Part shown: positions 56,015-63,370 of the stretch, piece after piece
How positions within the stretch are numbered: the first letter of the stretch is position 1
Layout of the letters: every line of letters begins with the position of its first letter
Position numbers and translations under genes: made by a program
From: Ligilactobacillus aviarius
Lineage (GTDB): Bacteria; Bacillota; Bacilli; Lactobacillales; Lactobacillaceae
Assembly: GCF_001654615.1 (NCBI RefSeq)
Contig: NZ_LWUD01000016.1
Span: 124,001-188,000 of the forward strand
DNA length: 64,000 nt
Direction: 5' to 3'
The notes under the pieces: generated by a model
What the model was told of the DNA's origin: nothing
Database searches by the model: none
What the model saw: the letters and a program-made list of their open reading frames with translations, nothing else

Positions 56015-56797
56015 TTGATTCAGGAAAAAAGAATTGAGCTAATTAAACAATTACTAGAGGAACGGCAAGAACTGACAACAAAGGATATTATGGATGAATT
56101 CGACGTTTCTCAAGATACTGCGCGGCGTGATATTGTGCTGCTTACGGAACGCGGAGAAGTTCGCCGGACTCACGGTGGAATTTTACCGTTGGATTTTGGA
56201 CGGAGTGTCCCGAATTATCAAAGCCGGTTAGGACAATTTACCAAGGAAAAAACGCGGATCGCGATGGAGGCGTTAAAATATTTTAAGCCGCATCACGTTT
56301 ATTTTATTGGCTCCTCAACAATTTTATTGAAGACATGTCAGAATTTGAATATGGCCCTTACTGTTCATACGCACTCGCTTGATAACTGTATTGCGTTATC
56401 GGATCATAATATAACAACGGTTAAGATTTCAAGCGGAACGCTTAACCATGAAAACCGTTATTTTTACTCCAACTTAGCGGTCAAGGAACTTCAAAATATC
56501 GTTTTTGATACGGCGTTTATTGCCGCTTCCGGGATCGATAAAAATGGCGTTTACCTGCTTGATCAAGGAGATGCTGAAATCGTTGGGGTCGCTGCTCAAC
56601 AAGCGCGGAAAGTTGTTTTGGTTGCCGAACATCAAAAATTCGTCAACAAATCATACTACCGGATCTGTCCGTTGGATATCATTTCAACGTTTATTACAGA
56701 CCGCGAACCAACCGCTGAGCAACGAAAAATGTTTAGTCCACATACACAGATCATTGTTGCGAATGGACGCTCAAAAAAGAAATCAAGTAAGAAATAA
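56015..56797 (+). CDS. DeoR family transcriptional regulator
   Basis: The 260-residue protein has an N-terminal DeoR helix-turn-helix (about 5-55, TTKDIMDEFDVSQDTARRDIVLLTERGEVRRTHGG) and a C-terminal sugar-phosphate sensor domain (about 75-240). Such proteins usually repress sugar catabolism genes, releasing DNA when a phosphosugar binds. No sugar operon is beside it, and the basic tail SKKKSSKK is unusual. The start is TTG 56015. murI follows after 15 bases. Confidence 0.9.
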   Translation: MIQEKRIELIKQLLEERQELTTKDIMDEFDVSQDTARRDIVLLTERGEVRRTHGGILPLDFGRSVPNYQSRLGQFTKEKTRIAMEALKYFKPHHVYFIGSSTILLKTCQNLNMALTVHTHSLDNCIALSDHNITTVKISSGTLNHENRYFYSNLAVKELQNIVFDTAFIAASGIDKNGVYLLDQGDAEIVGVAAQQARKVVLVAEHQKFVNKSYYRICPLDIISTFITDREPTAEQRKMFSPHTQIIVANGRSKKKSSKK

Positions 56798-56812
56798 TTA
56801 GAGGTAAGAACT

Positions 56813-57580
56813 TTGAACACGAAAGCTGAAAAACAACCAATCGGGGTGATGGATTCCGGGTTGGGAGGATTAAGTGTCCTTAAAGAAATCATTAAGTTGA
56901 TGCCGAACGAAGACTATGTTTACTTTGGAGATTCCGCTAATGCACCATACGGGGTCCGCACTCCAGAAGAGGTTTATCAACTTACAAAAAATATTATTGA
57001 AATGTTTATCCATCAGTATAATGTCAAGGCAATCGTAATTGCTTGCAATACGGCAACCAGTGCGGCAGCGGCTCGACTACGGGAAGAATATGATCTGCCG
57101 ATTATCGGACTGGAACCGGCAATTAAGCCAGCGGCAATCGACTATCCGCACGGAAAAATTATTGCAATGGCAACGGAATTAACGTTGGCAGGGAGCAAGT
57201 TTGAAAACCGGGTTCGCGAGTTAGGTTCGAATGCTGAAATCATTAAGGTCCCAGCACCGGATTTAGTTGAATATGTTGAACACGGCGAACTCGATTCAAC
57301 TAACGTAAAGAATTATTTACATCAAATTTTAGATGATAAGTTGCCCGTCGATGCCGTGGTTTTGGGATGTACTCATTTCCCGTTTGTTCAAGCGGCAATT
57401 CAAGAAGTTGTCGGTCAGGACATTCCCATTTATGATGGAAGTAATGGTGCTGCGCGGCAATTGAAACATCAACTGGAAGCAATTCACGGCTTGACGACGG
57501 CATCTGATCAAGGAACGGTCAGCTTAAATAACAGCGATCCATCACAAATCAAATTAATGGAGAAGCTGCTGGCAAAATAG
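56813..57580 (+). CDS. murI: Glutamate racemase
   Basis: MurI makes D-glutamate for peptidoglycan. The 255-residue protein carries the two catalytic cysteines, C78 in IACNTATSAA and C186 in VLGCTHFPF, and the N-terminal GVMDSGLGGLSVL. It starts at TTG 56813 with GAGGTAAG upstream. yaaA follows in 12 bases; the cluster DeoR-murI-yaaA-hydrolase reads as one transcript. Confidence 0.97.
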   Translation: MNTKAEKQPIGVMDSGLGGLSVLKEIIKLMPNEDYVYFGDSANAPYGVRTPEEVYQLTKNIIEMFIHQYNVKAIVIACNTATSAAAARLREEYDLPIIGLEPAIKPAAIDYPHGKIIAMATELTLAGSKFENRVRELGSNAEIIKVPAPDLVEYVEHGELDSTNVKNYLHQILDDKLPVDAVVLGCTHFPFVQAAIQEVVGQDIPIYDGSNGAARQLKHQLEAIHGLTTASDQGTVSLNNSDPSQIKLMEKLLAK

Positions 57581-57592
57581 AAGAGGTGCAGA

Positions 57593-58369
57593 ATGAAAAT
57601 TATTATTTCACCTGCTAAGCAAATGCAGGTCGATACTGATACCTTTGATGTCTTATCCGAACCGCAAATGCTGTCGCAAGCCGAAGAAATCATGAATTAC
57701 ATGAAATCGTTGACGACTGATGAACTCAAAAAGTTGTGGCATACAAGCGATAAGCTGTTTCAATTAAATGCTGAACGGCTAAAGTCAATGGACCTGAAGA
57801 GTGAATATCAGACACCAGCAATTTTAGCGTTTTGCGGTTTGCAATATCAGTATATGGCACCGGATTTGTTTACGCAGCCTGCATTAGATTATATTCAGCA
57901 AAACATGCGGATTCTTTCAAGTTTTTACGGGGTGTTGCGCCCGTTCGACGGCGTTGTCCCATATCGACTTGAAATGAAAGCAAAGGCTCATGTTAACGGG
58001 ACGCGGAATCTGCATGAATTTTGGAACCGAACTTGGTTTGATTTATTGACCAAGGATGATGATTTGATTATTAACTTGGCATCAAAAATGTACGCTCATC
58101 AAGTGGGACGATACATGAAAAATACGGACGTTAAGATGATTTCATGTGTCTTTGGTTATTACAACGAACAAAAAAATAAGGTAATTCAGGATAATACGTA
58201 TGCCAAAATGGCTCGGGGTGAAATGGTCCGTTATATGGCTGAAAACGACATCCACGATTATCATGAAATCGTGAATTTCAATGATTTTGGCTATCAGTAC
58301 ACCCCGCAATATTCTGGTGACGAAACGTATGTCTTTTTAAGAGACCCGAAGCAGAAGAGGAAAGTGTAA
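57593..58369 (+). CDS. yaaA: Peroxide stress protein YaaA
   Basis: YaaA (former DUF328) lowers free iron and damage in peroxide-stressed E. coli cells. The 258-residue protein matches well: MKIIISPAKQM at the start, TPAILAFCGLQYQYM near 72, RILSSFYGVLRPFDGVVPYRLEMKAK near 104-130 and NLASKMYAHQV near 160. The site AGAGGTG precedes the ATG. The stop overlaps the next start as TAATG. Confidence 0.92.
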   Translation: MKIIISPAKQMQVDTDTFDVLSEPQMLSQAEEIMNYMKSLTTDELKKLWHTSDKLFQLNAERLKSMDLKSEYQTPAILAFCGLQYQYMAPDLFTQPALDYIQQNMRILSSFYGVLRPFDGVVPYRLEMKAKAHVNGTRNLHEFWNRTWFDLLTKDDDLIINLASKMYAHQVGRYMKNTDVKMISCVFGYYNEQKNKVIQDNTYAKMARGEMVRYMAENDIHDYHEIVNFNDFGYQYTPQYSGDETYVFLRDPKQKRKV

Positions 58370-59166
58370 TGAAAATTAAAATGCGTGATGGCGTCGTTTT
58401 AGATTGCCATCGATATGGAAAAGGCCAGCCAGTGGTTTTAGTTCACGGGTTTGGTGGAATTCAAGAAATTTGGGTTGGCCAAGTCAGTTGGCTTGTCGCT
58501 CATGGTTATGAAGCGATTGTTTACGATCAACGAAATCACGGCGCATCTCAACCAATTGCCGGCCCGGTTCAAGTAATGGATCTGGTGCAAGACTTGCATG
58601 ATTTAATTCTTCAGTTGAATTTGAAGAAGCCGTTTTTGATTGGGCATTCAATGGGAGCCGGAGTTGTTTACGGCTTCCTTGGCTACTATCCAAGCTTTCA
58701 ATTGAGCGGAGCAATGGGGATTGATCAACCGCCAAAAATGTTAAGCAATTCTGAGTGGCCATATGGTTTTTTGGATGCAACCGATGATAATTACCGGATC
58801 AACTTGTTAAAGAAGCGCAAGGTTCACGAAACATTGAACGGGCTTGATGATCGGATTTGGCAACGATACCATCCGGCAAAGAAGCAAAAGCCTTTTCGGT
58901 TAAAGGAAAATCTTGGATTATTAGTTAATGAAGCGCGGGCAGACTGGCGGAGTGCGTTGGAACATACTCAAGTTGATACACTGCTCGTTAGTTCAGTCCA
59001 AAGTCCATTTTTCGATTATCGGTTTGCTGAAACAATGGAACGCCTTAATCCGCAACACATTCATGCGTTGGCAGTTGAAGGCGCCGGTCACGATGTTCAA
59101 GCGGAAATTCCAGACAAGTTTAATCAAATCATGGGTGCTTTTTTGAAAAACCCGGCAACGTTTTAA
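58369..59166 (+). CDS. Alpha/beta hydrolase
   Basis: The 265-residue protein has the alpha/beta hydrolase fold: oxyanion region VLVHGFGG (23-30), the nucleophile Ser94 in GHSMGAG, and a histidine in GAGHDVQ near residue 247. The substrate is unknown. It is translationally coupled to yaaA by a one-base overlap. Confidence 0.87.
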   Translation: MKIKMRDGVVLDCHRYGKGQPVVLVHGFGGIQEIWVGQVSWLVAHGYEAIVYDQRNHGASQPIAGPVQVMDLVQDLHDLILQLNLKKPFLIGHSMGAGVVYGFLGYYPSFQLSGAMGIDQPPKMLSNSEWPYGFLDATDDNYRINLLKKRKVHETLNGLDDRIWQRYHPAKKQKPFRLKENLGLLVNEARADWRSALEHTQVDTLLVSSVQSPFFDYRFAETMERLNPQHIHALAVEGAGHDVQAEIPDKFNQIMGAFLKNPATF

Positions 59167-59233
59167 TTTACTTTTCGAACAACTGTGTTAAAATTCAAAT
59201 GTTATAAATTTTTTCAAGGAAAAGGGTGGTAAA

Positions 59234-59995
59234 ATGGCAGCAAAGATGAATGCGACGTGCATTATTTGCGGAAAACACTATTCAGTGATGGAAGGTTTTT
59301 ACCTGCGAAGTTTGGGTCGCGATTTAACTCAGCAAATTAAAGAAGAGTATTCAAATGTCAAACCATCCTCGTTTATTTGTTTAAACGATTTGCAACATAT
59401 TCGGTTAAGCAACCTTGAGAACATGATCAATGAGGATTTAGATTCTAACCGGAAAATCAATGATGCCCTTGAGAAAAACCTCAACAGTAACCACTACGTT
59501 GTTAAGAACACCAACAGTATGAAATTGACCCGCGGGCAAAAGATTGCGGATGCCTTAGCTAAGTACGCCGGAAGTTGGGGCTTTATCATTGCTTTTTGTA
59601 TTTTCCTGTTTGTGTGGATGTCGGCGAATACGTTACATATTTTTGGAATTCACTTTGATCCGTATCCATTTATTTTGCTGAATCTGTTCTTGAGTTGTTT
59701 GGCAGCTTTACAGGCGCCAGTTATCATGATGAGTCAAAACCGGCAAGCTGAACGTGATCGGTTTGACGCTGAAAACGACTATAAGACGAATCAAAAGACG
59801 GAAATGGAATTGCGGAACTTGCATAAAAAGGTCGACCAATTGAATGAAGTTCAATGGCCGCACTTATTGGATATCCAAAAAACAGAAATTGAAGTTTTAA
59901 CGGAAATTGAATCTGAATTGCAACAAATGAAAATTAAGCAGAATGAATTAATTAAGGCGCGGCAACATCAGACGCGTCATCGTTCGCGACAATGA
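59234..59995 (+). CDS. DUF1003 membrane protein
   Basis: The 253-residue protein has an N-terminal CxxC (C9, C12 in ATCIICGKHY), two membrane helices (about 116-134 and 146-167) in the DUF1003 region, with GQKIADALAKYAGSWGFII before and the family motif APVIMMSQNRQAERDR after, and a C-terminal coiled coil (185-240). Function unknown. An AAGGGTGG site precedes the ATG. The repeat copy D begins three bases past its stop. Confidence 0.88.
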   Translation: MAAKMNATCIICGKHYSVMEGFYLRSLGRDLTQQIKEEYSNVKPSSFICLNDLQHIRLSNLENMINEDLDSNRKINDALEKNLNSNHYVVKNTNSMKLTRGQKIADALAKYAGSWGFIIAFCIFLFVWMSANTLHIFGIHFDPYPFILLNLFLSCLAALQAPVIMMSQNRQAERDRFDAENDYKTNQKTEMELRNLHKKVDQLNEVQWPHLLDIQKTEIEVLTEIESELQQMKIKQNELIKARQHQTRHRSRQ

Positions 59996-59997
59996 TG

Positions 59998-60167
59998 AAG
60001 GTGTGACAAAACGTCAAAAACGAGCGTGATGGAAGCAGAAAAACGAACGAATCGCGGAGCATAGATTCGGAGTTTTTTGAACTTCCATGTAGTTCGTTTG
60101 TTTTGGAACCCGATTATGCAAATATAGCAAAAGAGGCTGTGAATCTTTGTCACAACCTCTCTTTTTT
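59998..60167 (-). repeat. Dispersed intergenic repeat, copy D
   Basis: This is the second reverse-strand copy. Its tail AAGGTGTGACAAAACG abuts the DUF1003 stop and its first hairpin is at 60132-60160 (AGAGGCTGTGA / TCACAACCTCT, followed by CTTTTTT), which on the plus strand can end DUF1003 transcription. It differs from A and C at scattered positions, with a longer change in the linker near 60083-60090. Confidence 0.9.
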
Positions 60168-60385
60168 AGCAGTGAGTGATATTATAAAAGGTTTTAAGAA
60201 TTTAATTAGAATAAGAAAAGGTAGCCACTGCATAACGGTTATTTTATCTCAAAAATGAAAAAATTCAATAGAATTTAATAACTATTGTGAAAGTTATGGG
60301 AAAATCATATATTTAAAAGGCTTTTTATTATGATATTCGGGTCAAATAGGATATACTTAAGATGTAATCAAGGAGGGATTGGATT
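60168..60385. other. AT-rich intergenic stretch
   Basis: About 220 bases between repeat copy D and a small gene. The 391-base gap 59996-60385 has no reading frame of note outside copy D. A possible -10 TATACT is at 60352-60357; no good -35 or hairpin was seen. Confidence 0.5.
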
Positions 60386-60592
60386 ATGAATAAAGATTAT
60401 AAAGAATTAATTTCAGATTTAACAGCAGATGTTGAACATGTAAATCAACGCATCAAAGAACTCGATAATATCACTGATAAAGAAGATTTACCGGAAGATG
60501 AAATGGAATTAATCGATCGTCAAGAAAAGGTAATGAAAGATTACGCTGATGTAATGATGGAACGGATCGAATTATACAAGACACGTGATTAA
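60386..60592 (+). CDS. Hypothetical small acidic protein
   Basis: The 68-residue acidic protein is likely a helical hairpin (ISDLTADVEHVNQRIKELDNI and MELIDRQEKVMKDYADVMMERIEL). An excellent AAGGAGGG site precedes the ATG, and a strong terminator follows, so it is a real, single-gene unit. I do not recognise the family. Confidence 0.72.
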   Translation: MNKDYKELISDLTADVEHVNQRIKELDNITDKEDLPEDEMELIDRQEKVMKDYADVMMERIELYKTRD

Positions 60593-60604
60593 TTTGAGAG
60601 GTTA

Positions 60605-60650
60605 AATCAAAAAAGACGAACTTTCACAAGTTGAAAGTTCGTCTTTTTTT
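60605..60650. terminator. Bidirectional terminator
   Basis: AAAAAAGACGAACTTTC pairs with GAAAGTTCGTCTTTTTTT, with A and T runs on both sides, so it serves the 68-residue gene on the plus strand and the two-gene unit on the minus strand. Confidence 0.92.
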
Positions 60651-60682
60651 GTTTTGATATTCGGATAATTATCAAAAGTTGA

Positions 60683-60958
60683 TTATTTCTTGGCTTTTGA
60701 TGAAGAAAAGTAAACTTTATGGCTTCGCGGAAATTCTCTTCCGAATGAAGTCTTGATTTGACGTTTGGCGTTTTGGTCATTGAGTTCAATATCAAGTTCT
60801 TTATAACCGGTTTCCACCAATCGGGCTGAATCTTCCGTCAATTTAATGGTTACTGAGCGATCTTTTTTGAAGGTATAAAACTCAAGCAGGTCAAACCGTC
60901 TTTTCTTTAAATTGGTAACCGCCGTCTTCTGGGCCTGTTTTAATTCGACTAATTTCAT
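60683..60958 (-). CDS. Small basic protein, paralogue of the 88-residue protein at 62920
   Basis: The 91-residue basic protein is not recognised. It aligns by eye with the protein at 62920-63186: both begin MK[LV]V, share [FY]K[KQ]DR[SR][VI]xI, ...D...E[TS]G[YF], and end [RV]EFP[RN]S[HK]K[VI]Y[FY]. So the two are diverged copies placed last in the two arms of one divergent locus. It begins six bases past the 108-residue gene, with GGTGGGAAG upstream. There is no helix-turn-helix or cysteine. Confidence 0.7.
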   Translation of the reverse strand: MKLVELKQAQKTAVTNLKKRRFDLLEFYTFKKDRSVTIKLTEDSARLVETGYKELDIELNDQNAKRQIKTSFGREFPRSHKVYFSSSKAKK

Positions 60959-60964
60959 TTCGTA

Positions 60965-61291
60965 TTACTTCCCACCTAAAAAATGTTCTAAGTCATGCGT
61001 AAAGTCTGCTTTTACGATGTTGGTCGTTAAGTAGACGATTTTAACTCGGTTTTCGTCCCGAATAAACGCAACCCGCACTGGTGGTAATTGAGGGGGATTA
61101 ACGCGGCATTCGTAACATTTATTGCCTTCAACTTCGATCCGGGTTGCAAGTTTGACCTTCGCGAAGTCCGTGTCCATTTGCCGGGTTAATTGTTTTTCGA
61201 TTGTTTTTTTGATTATTTTTTCTTGATGCCGGTAGGTCTTAAAGACTTTCCGACAACCTTTTGAATCATAGCTGAATTGATAATTTGCCAT
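60965..61291 (-). CDS. Small protein of unknown function, possibly RelE/HigB-like
   Basis: The 108-residue basic protein is the first gene of the minus arm. Its N-terminal half is helical (KVFKTYRHQEKIIKKTIEKQL); the C-terminal half has beta-strand-like CYECRVNPP, PVRVAFIRDENRVKIVYLTTNI, followed by ADFTHDLEHFLGG. This order, with R...R-spaced strands, is reminiscent of RelE/HigB mRNA-cleaving toxins, but the match is weak. GGAAGGA lies upstream of ATG. With the 91-residue gene it forms a two-gene unit of toxin-antitoxin size. Confidence 0.6.
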   Translation of the reverse strand: MANYQFSYDSKGCRKVFKTYRHQEKIIKKTIEKQLTRQMDTDFAKVKLATRIEVEGNKCYECRVNPPQLPPVRVAFIRDENRVKIVYLTTNIVKADFTHDLEHFLGGK

Positions 61292-61390
61292 GAAAATCCT
61301 TCCTTTATTAACTGATACTTCAATTTTAGCATTGATTTTAAAATTTAACTATTGATACCCCTTTTAGGGCAATAAGGCTTTTTAATAACA

Positions 61391-61414
61391 TAATTGAAAA
61401 TTTTCAATTAAAAT
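61391..61414. promoter_or_regulatory. 20-bp perfect palindrome in the divergent promoter region
   Basis: TAATTGAAAATTTTCAATTA (61391-61410) equals its own reverse complement. It lies 27 bases before the 492-residue gene and overlaps a possible -10 TAAAAT (61409-61414). It is a good candidate operator for a dimeric regulator. Confidence 0.55.
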
Positions 61415-61437
61415 GGAAATGAAAGTAGGGAAATTTA

Positions 61438-62916
61438 ATGAATAATTTATTGAATCAAATCAAAATGCTTACGGAACAGGTAAGTCAGAAGTGGAATGAA
61501 ACGGATAGCCTTGTGAGTCAGACCGTTACGCAAATGGCTAAATTAAATTTGGAACTAACGGCAAATTTCTTTGAATTGCTTGAAAAAGGGTATCCGATTG
61601 CCGCGCGGATCGTGGCCCGGCCCGTATATGAGCGCAGTATGTTTTTGCAATACATTTTGCACGATCGGCGTGAAATCAGCTCGCGGGCATTGCTCTTCTA
61701 CCATTCAAGTCGGTTACGGCAATATTTGTGGTTAGGTTACATTTTACGCGATCCCGAATCATTTAAGGGTTATGCTGAGGAATATCAAACCTATCAAAAA
61801 CAAAACCAAAAGATGATCCGCAGTCAAAAGAAATCGATGAAGAAGTGGGTCAGTGAACAGATTGAAAATGAAAAACAGGCATTCAACCGCATTGAAGAGC
61901 TTGTTAAATACTGCGACATTGAACACTTTGACAAGGATGAGCGGCGGAAAACATGGTACCGGCTTGATCCGGAAGTCTTTGGCGGAAAGTTGAAGATTTC
62001 AACGTTGTCAGACGTTTCAAAGTATGTCTTAAATGACAAGCAAAATTACTATTATAATCTGTTTTACGGGATCGATTCCTTGTTCACTCACGGGTACTTA
62101 ATCGCAGACATGCTTGATGCGCAGGTCAATGAATTTAAAGTGGCGTTGTTGACGATGTGTCTTGGAAACTTGAATAGTTTGACAAAGTTTCTTGAACTCG
62201 ATGACGCTCAGGCGCAACAATTAAAGACACTGAATCGCAAAATCAACCAATTGCGCGTTGCCAAGACGCCAATGAACTTAAATGAGTTTAAGGAAAAATT
62301 AGATGATCAAAAGTTAGCTGCCAAGTTTAAGGCGCAAATTCAACAAAACTTTGATGCTTACCGTTATCTTGCAGATCATCAGCACAACTACGCATTGCAT
62401 GTCCTTTTACGGACGATCAATGAACAGATCATGAGTTGGAAATGGATGAATCAGGATCATCCTGAAAACCGGATCAAGATGTTTACGCTGACAAGTCAGA
62501 TTCAGACGATTTCAGACTTGTACCGGTTAAGTATTCCTAACTCAGCGGAACAGGATACCTTATCGCATTTGCGGCGGGACAAGAAGGATGAGTACGATGA
62601 ACTTGCTCAGGACGTGATGCGCGAACGGACATACCGCAAAGATAAGCAGAAGCGGCGCTGGTTCGTTCTTGAAAGCGACCAGCAAACCGTGCATTCAATG
62701 CATCAACTGGAACATGTTGTTCTTGAAGATGAAGGAGAATTTGCTTACTTGTACGCCAATGGCTTCTTATCAGTTCATGTTCATGGCATCAACCTTGAAC
62801 TTCCGTTTATCCTTAATAAGAGGCCGGTATTTCTCTTAGGCGGGGTCGACGAAACGCATACTTGCCACCAAGTTGTTCAAAAGTTATGGCAGTTATTTCA
62901 ATCAAAGGATGATTAA
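61438..62916 (+). CDS. DUF5677/HEPN-like large protein
   Basis: The 492-residue protein opens with a helical domain (about 1-250) like DUF5677, a HEPN-related family: ARIVARPVYERSMFLQYIL near 58-74, R83-x5-H89 in RALLFYH (compatible with the RX4-6H nuclease motif), and YNLFYGIDSLFTHG near 206-219. A charged middle part follows, then a C-terminal domain (about 400-492) with beta-like HVHGINLELPFILNKRPVFLLGG. No membrane segment. The GTAGGG site precedes the ATG. It is followed at three bases by the 88-residue paralogue. Role unknown; defence or toxin functions are a hypothesis. Confidence 0.6.
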   Translation: MNNLLNQIKMLTEQVSQKWNETDSLVSQTVTQMAKLNLELTANFFELLEKGYPIAARIVARPVYERSMFLQYILHDRREISSRALLFYHSSRLRQYLWLGYILRDPESFKGYAEEYQTYQKQNQKMIRSQKKSMKKWVSEQIENEKQAFNRIEELVKYCDIEHFDKDERRKTWYRLDPEVFGGKLKISTLSDVSKYVLNDKQNYYYNLFYGIDSLFTHGYLIADMLDAQVNEFKVALLTMCLGNLNSLTKFLELDDAQAQQLKTLNRKINQLRVAKTPMNLNEFKEKLDDQKLAAKFKAQIQQNFDAYRYLADHQHNYALHVLLRTINEQIMSWKWMNQDHPENRIKMFTLTSQIQTISDLYRLSIPNSAEQDTLSHLRRDKKDEYDELAQDVMRERTYRKDKQKRRWFVLESDQQTVHSMHQLEHVVLEDEGEFAYLYANGFLSVHVHGINLELPFILNKRPVFLLGGVDETHTCHQVVQKLWQLFQSKDD

Positions 62917-62919
62917 TTA

Positions 62920-63186
62920 ATGAAAGTTGTTAGTCGAACGGCGGTCCGCGTTCAGCTTGAAAAAAGCTTTAAGGCATATTCAAGTTGTCACGCAACGCTG
63001 ACCAATTACAAACAGGATCGGCGAATTGATATCATTAAGAATAAAGACGATTTTGTTTATCGTGAAAGCGGATTTGAACGAATTCGCAAAAAGAATTTGA
63101 ACAAGGCGAAAGTGATGAATCTTGTTCAAAAACAAATGGAAGTTGAATTTCCGAATAGTAAGAAAATTTACTACTTAATTAAATAA
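62920..63186 (+). CDS. Small basic protein, paralogue of the 91-residue protein at 60683
   Basis: The 88-residue basic protein begins three bases behind the DUF5677-like gene, with AAAGGA inside the end of that gene, so they are co-translated. It shares the start MK[LV]V, the YKQDRRIDI block and the end EFPNSKKIYY with the 91-residue protein on the opposite arm. Family unknown. Confidence 0.68.
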   Translation: MKVVSRTAVRVQLEKSFKAYSSCHATLTNYKQDRRIDIIKNKDDFVYRESGFERIRKKNLNKAKVMNLVQKQMEVEFPNSKKIYYLIK

Positions 63187-63240
63187 ACGGTTTTTGAATT
63201 TTATAGTTTGCTTTTAGAACTCAATTATCCAGAAATAGTT

Positions 63241-63274
63241 AATAGGTTATGGCAAGTGTCATAACCTATTTTTT
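63241..63274 (+). terminator. Intrinsic terminator after the 88-residue gene
   Basis: AATAGGTTATG pairs with CATAACCTATT and is followed by TTTTTT. The stem is related to the shared family (GGTTRTG / CATAACC). Confidence 0.88.
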
Positions 63275-63370
63275 AACCTTTTTGTAATCCAAAATGTGCT
63301 AGCGAAATTTTTTAATTCGTGGTACGGTCAAAATATTAGGTAAAAAATTAATTATGAAAGGAGCCATTTT

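Noticed and set aside
10643-60167. The four 165-bp repeats as a CRISPR array or as insertion sequence ends
   Set aside because: Copies are 4 to 24 kb apart with ordinary genes between, and no transposase is present, so they are neither an array nor ends of one element.
63290-63340. Imperfect inverted repeat GCGAAATT...AATTCGT before the ABC exporter as an operator
   Set aside because: The arms match over only a few AT-rich bases, too little to support a site.
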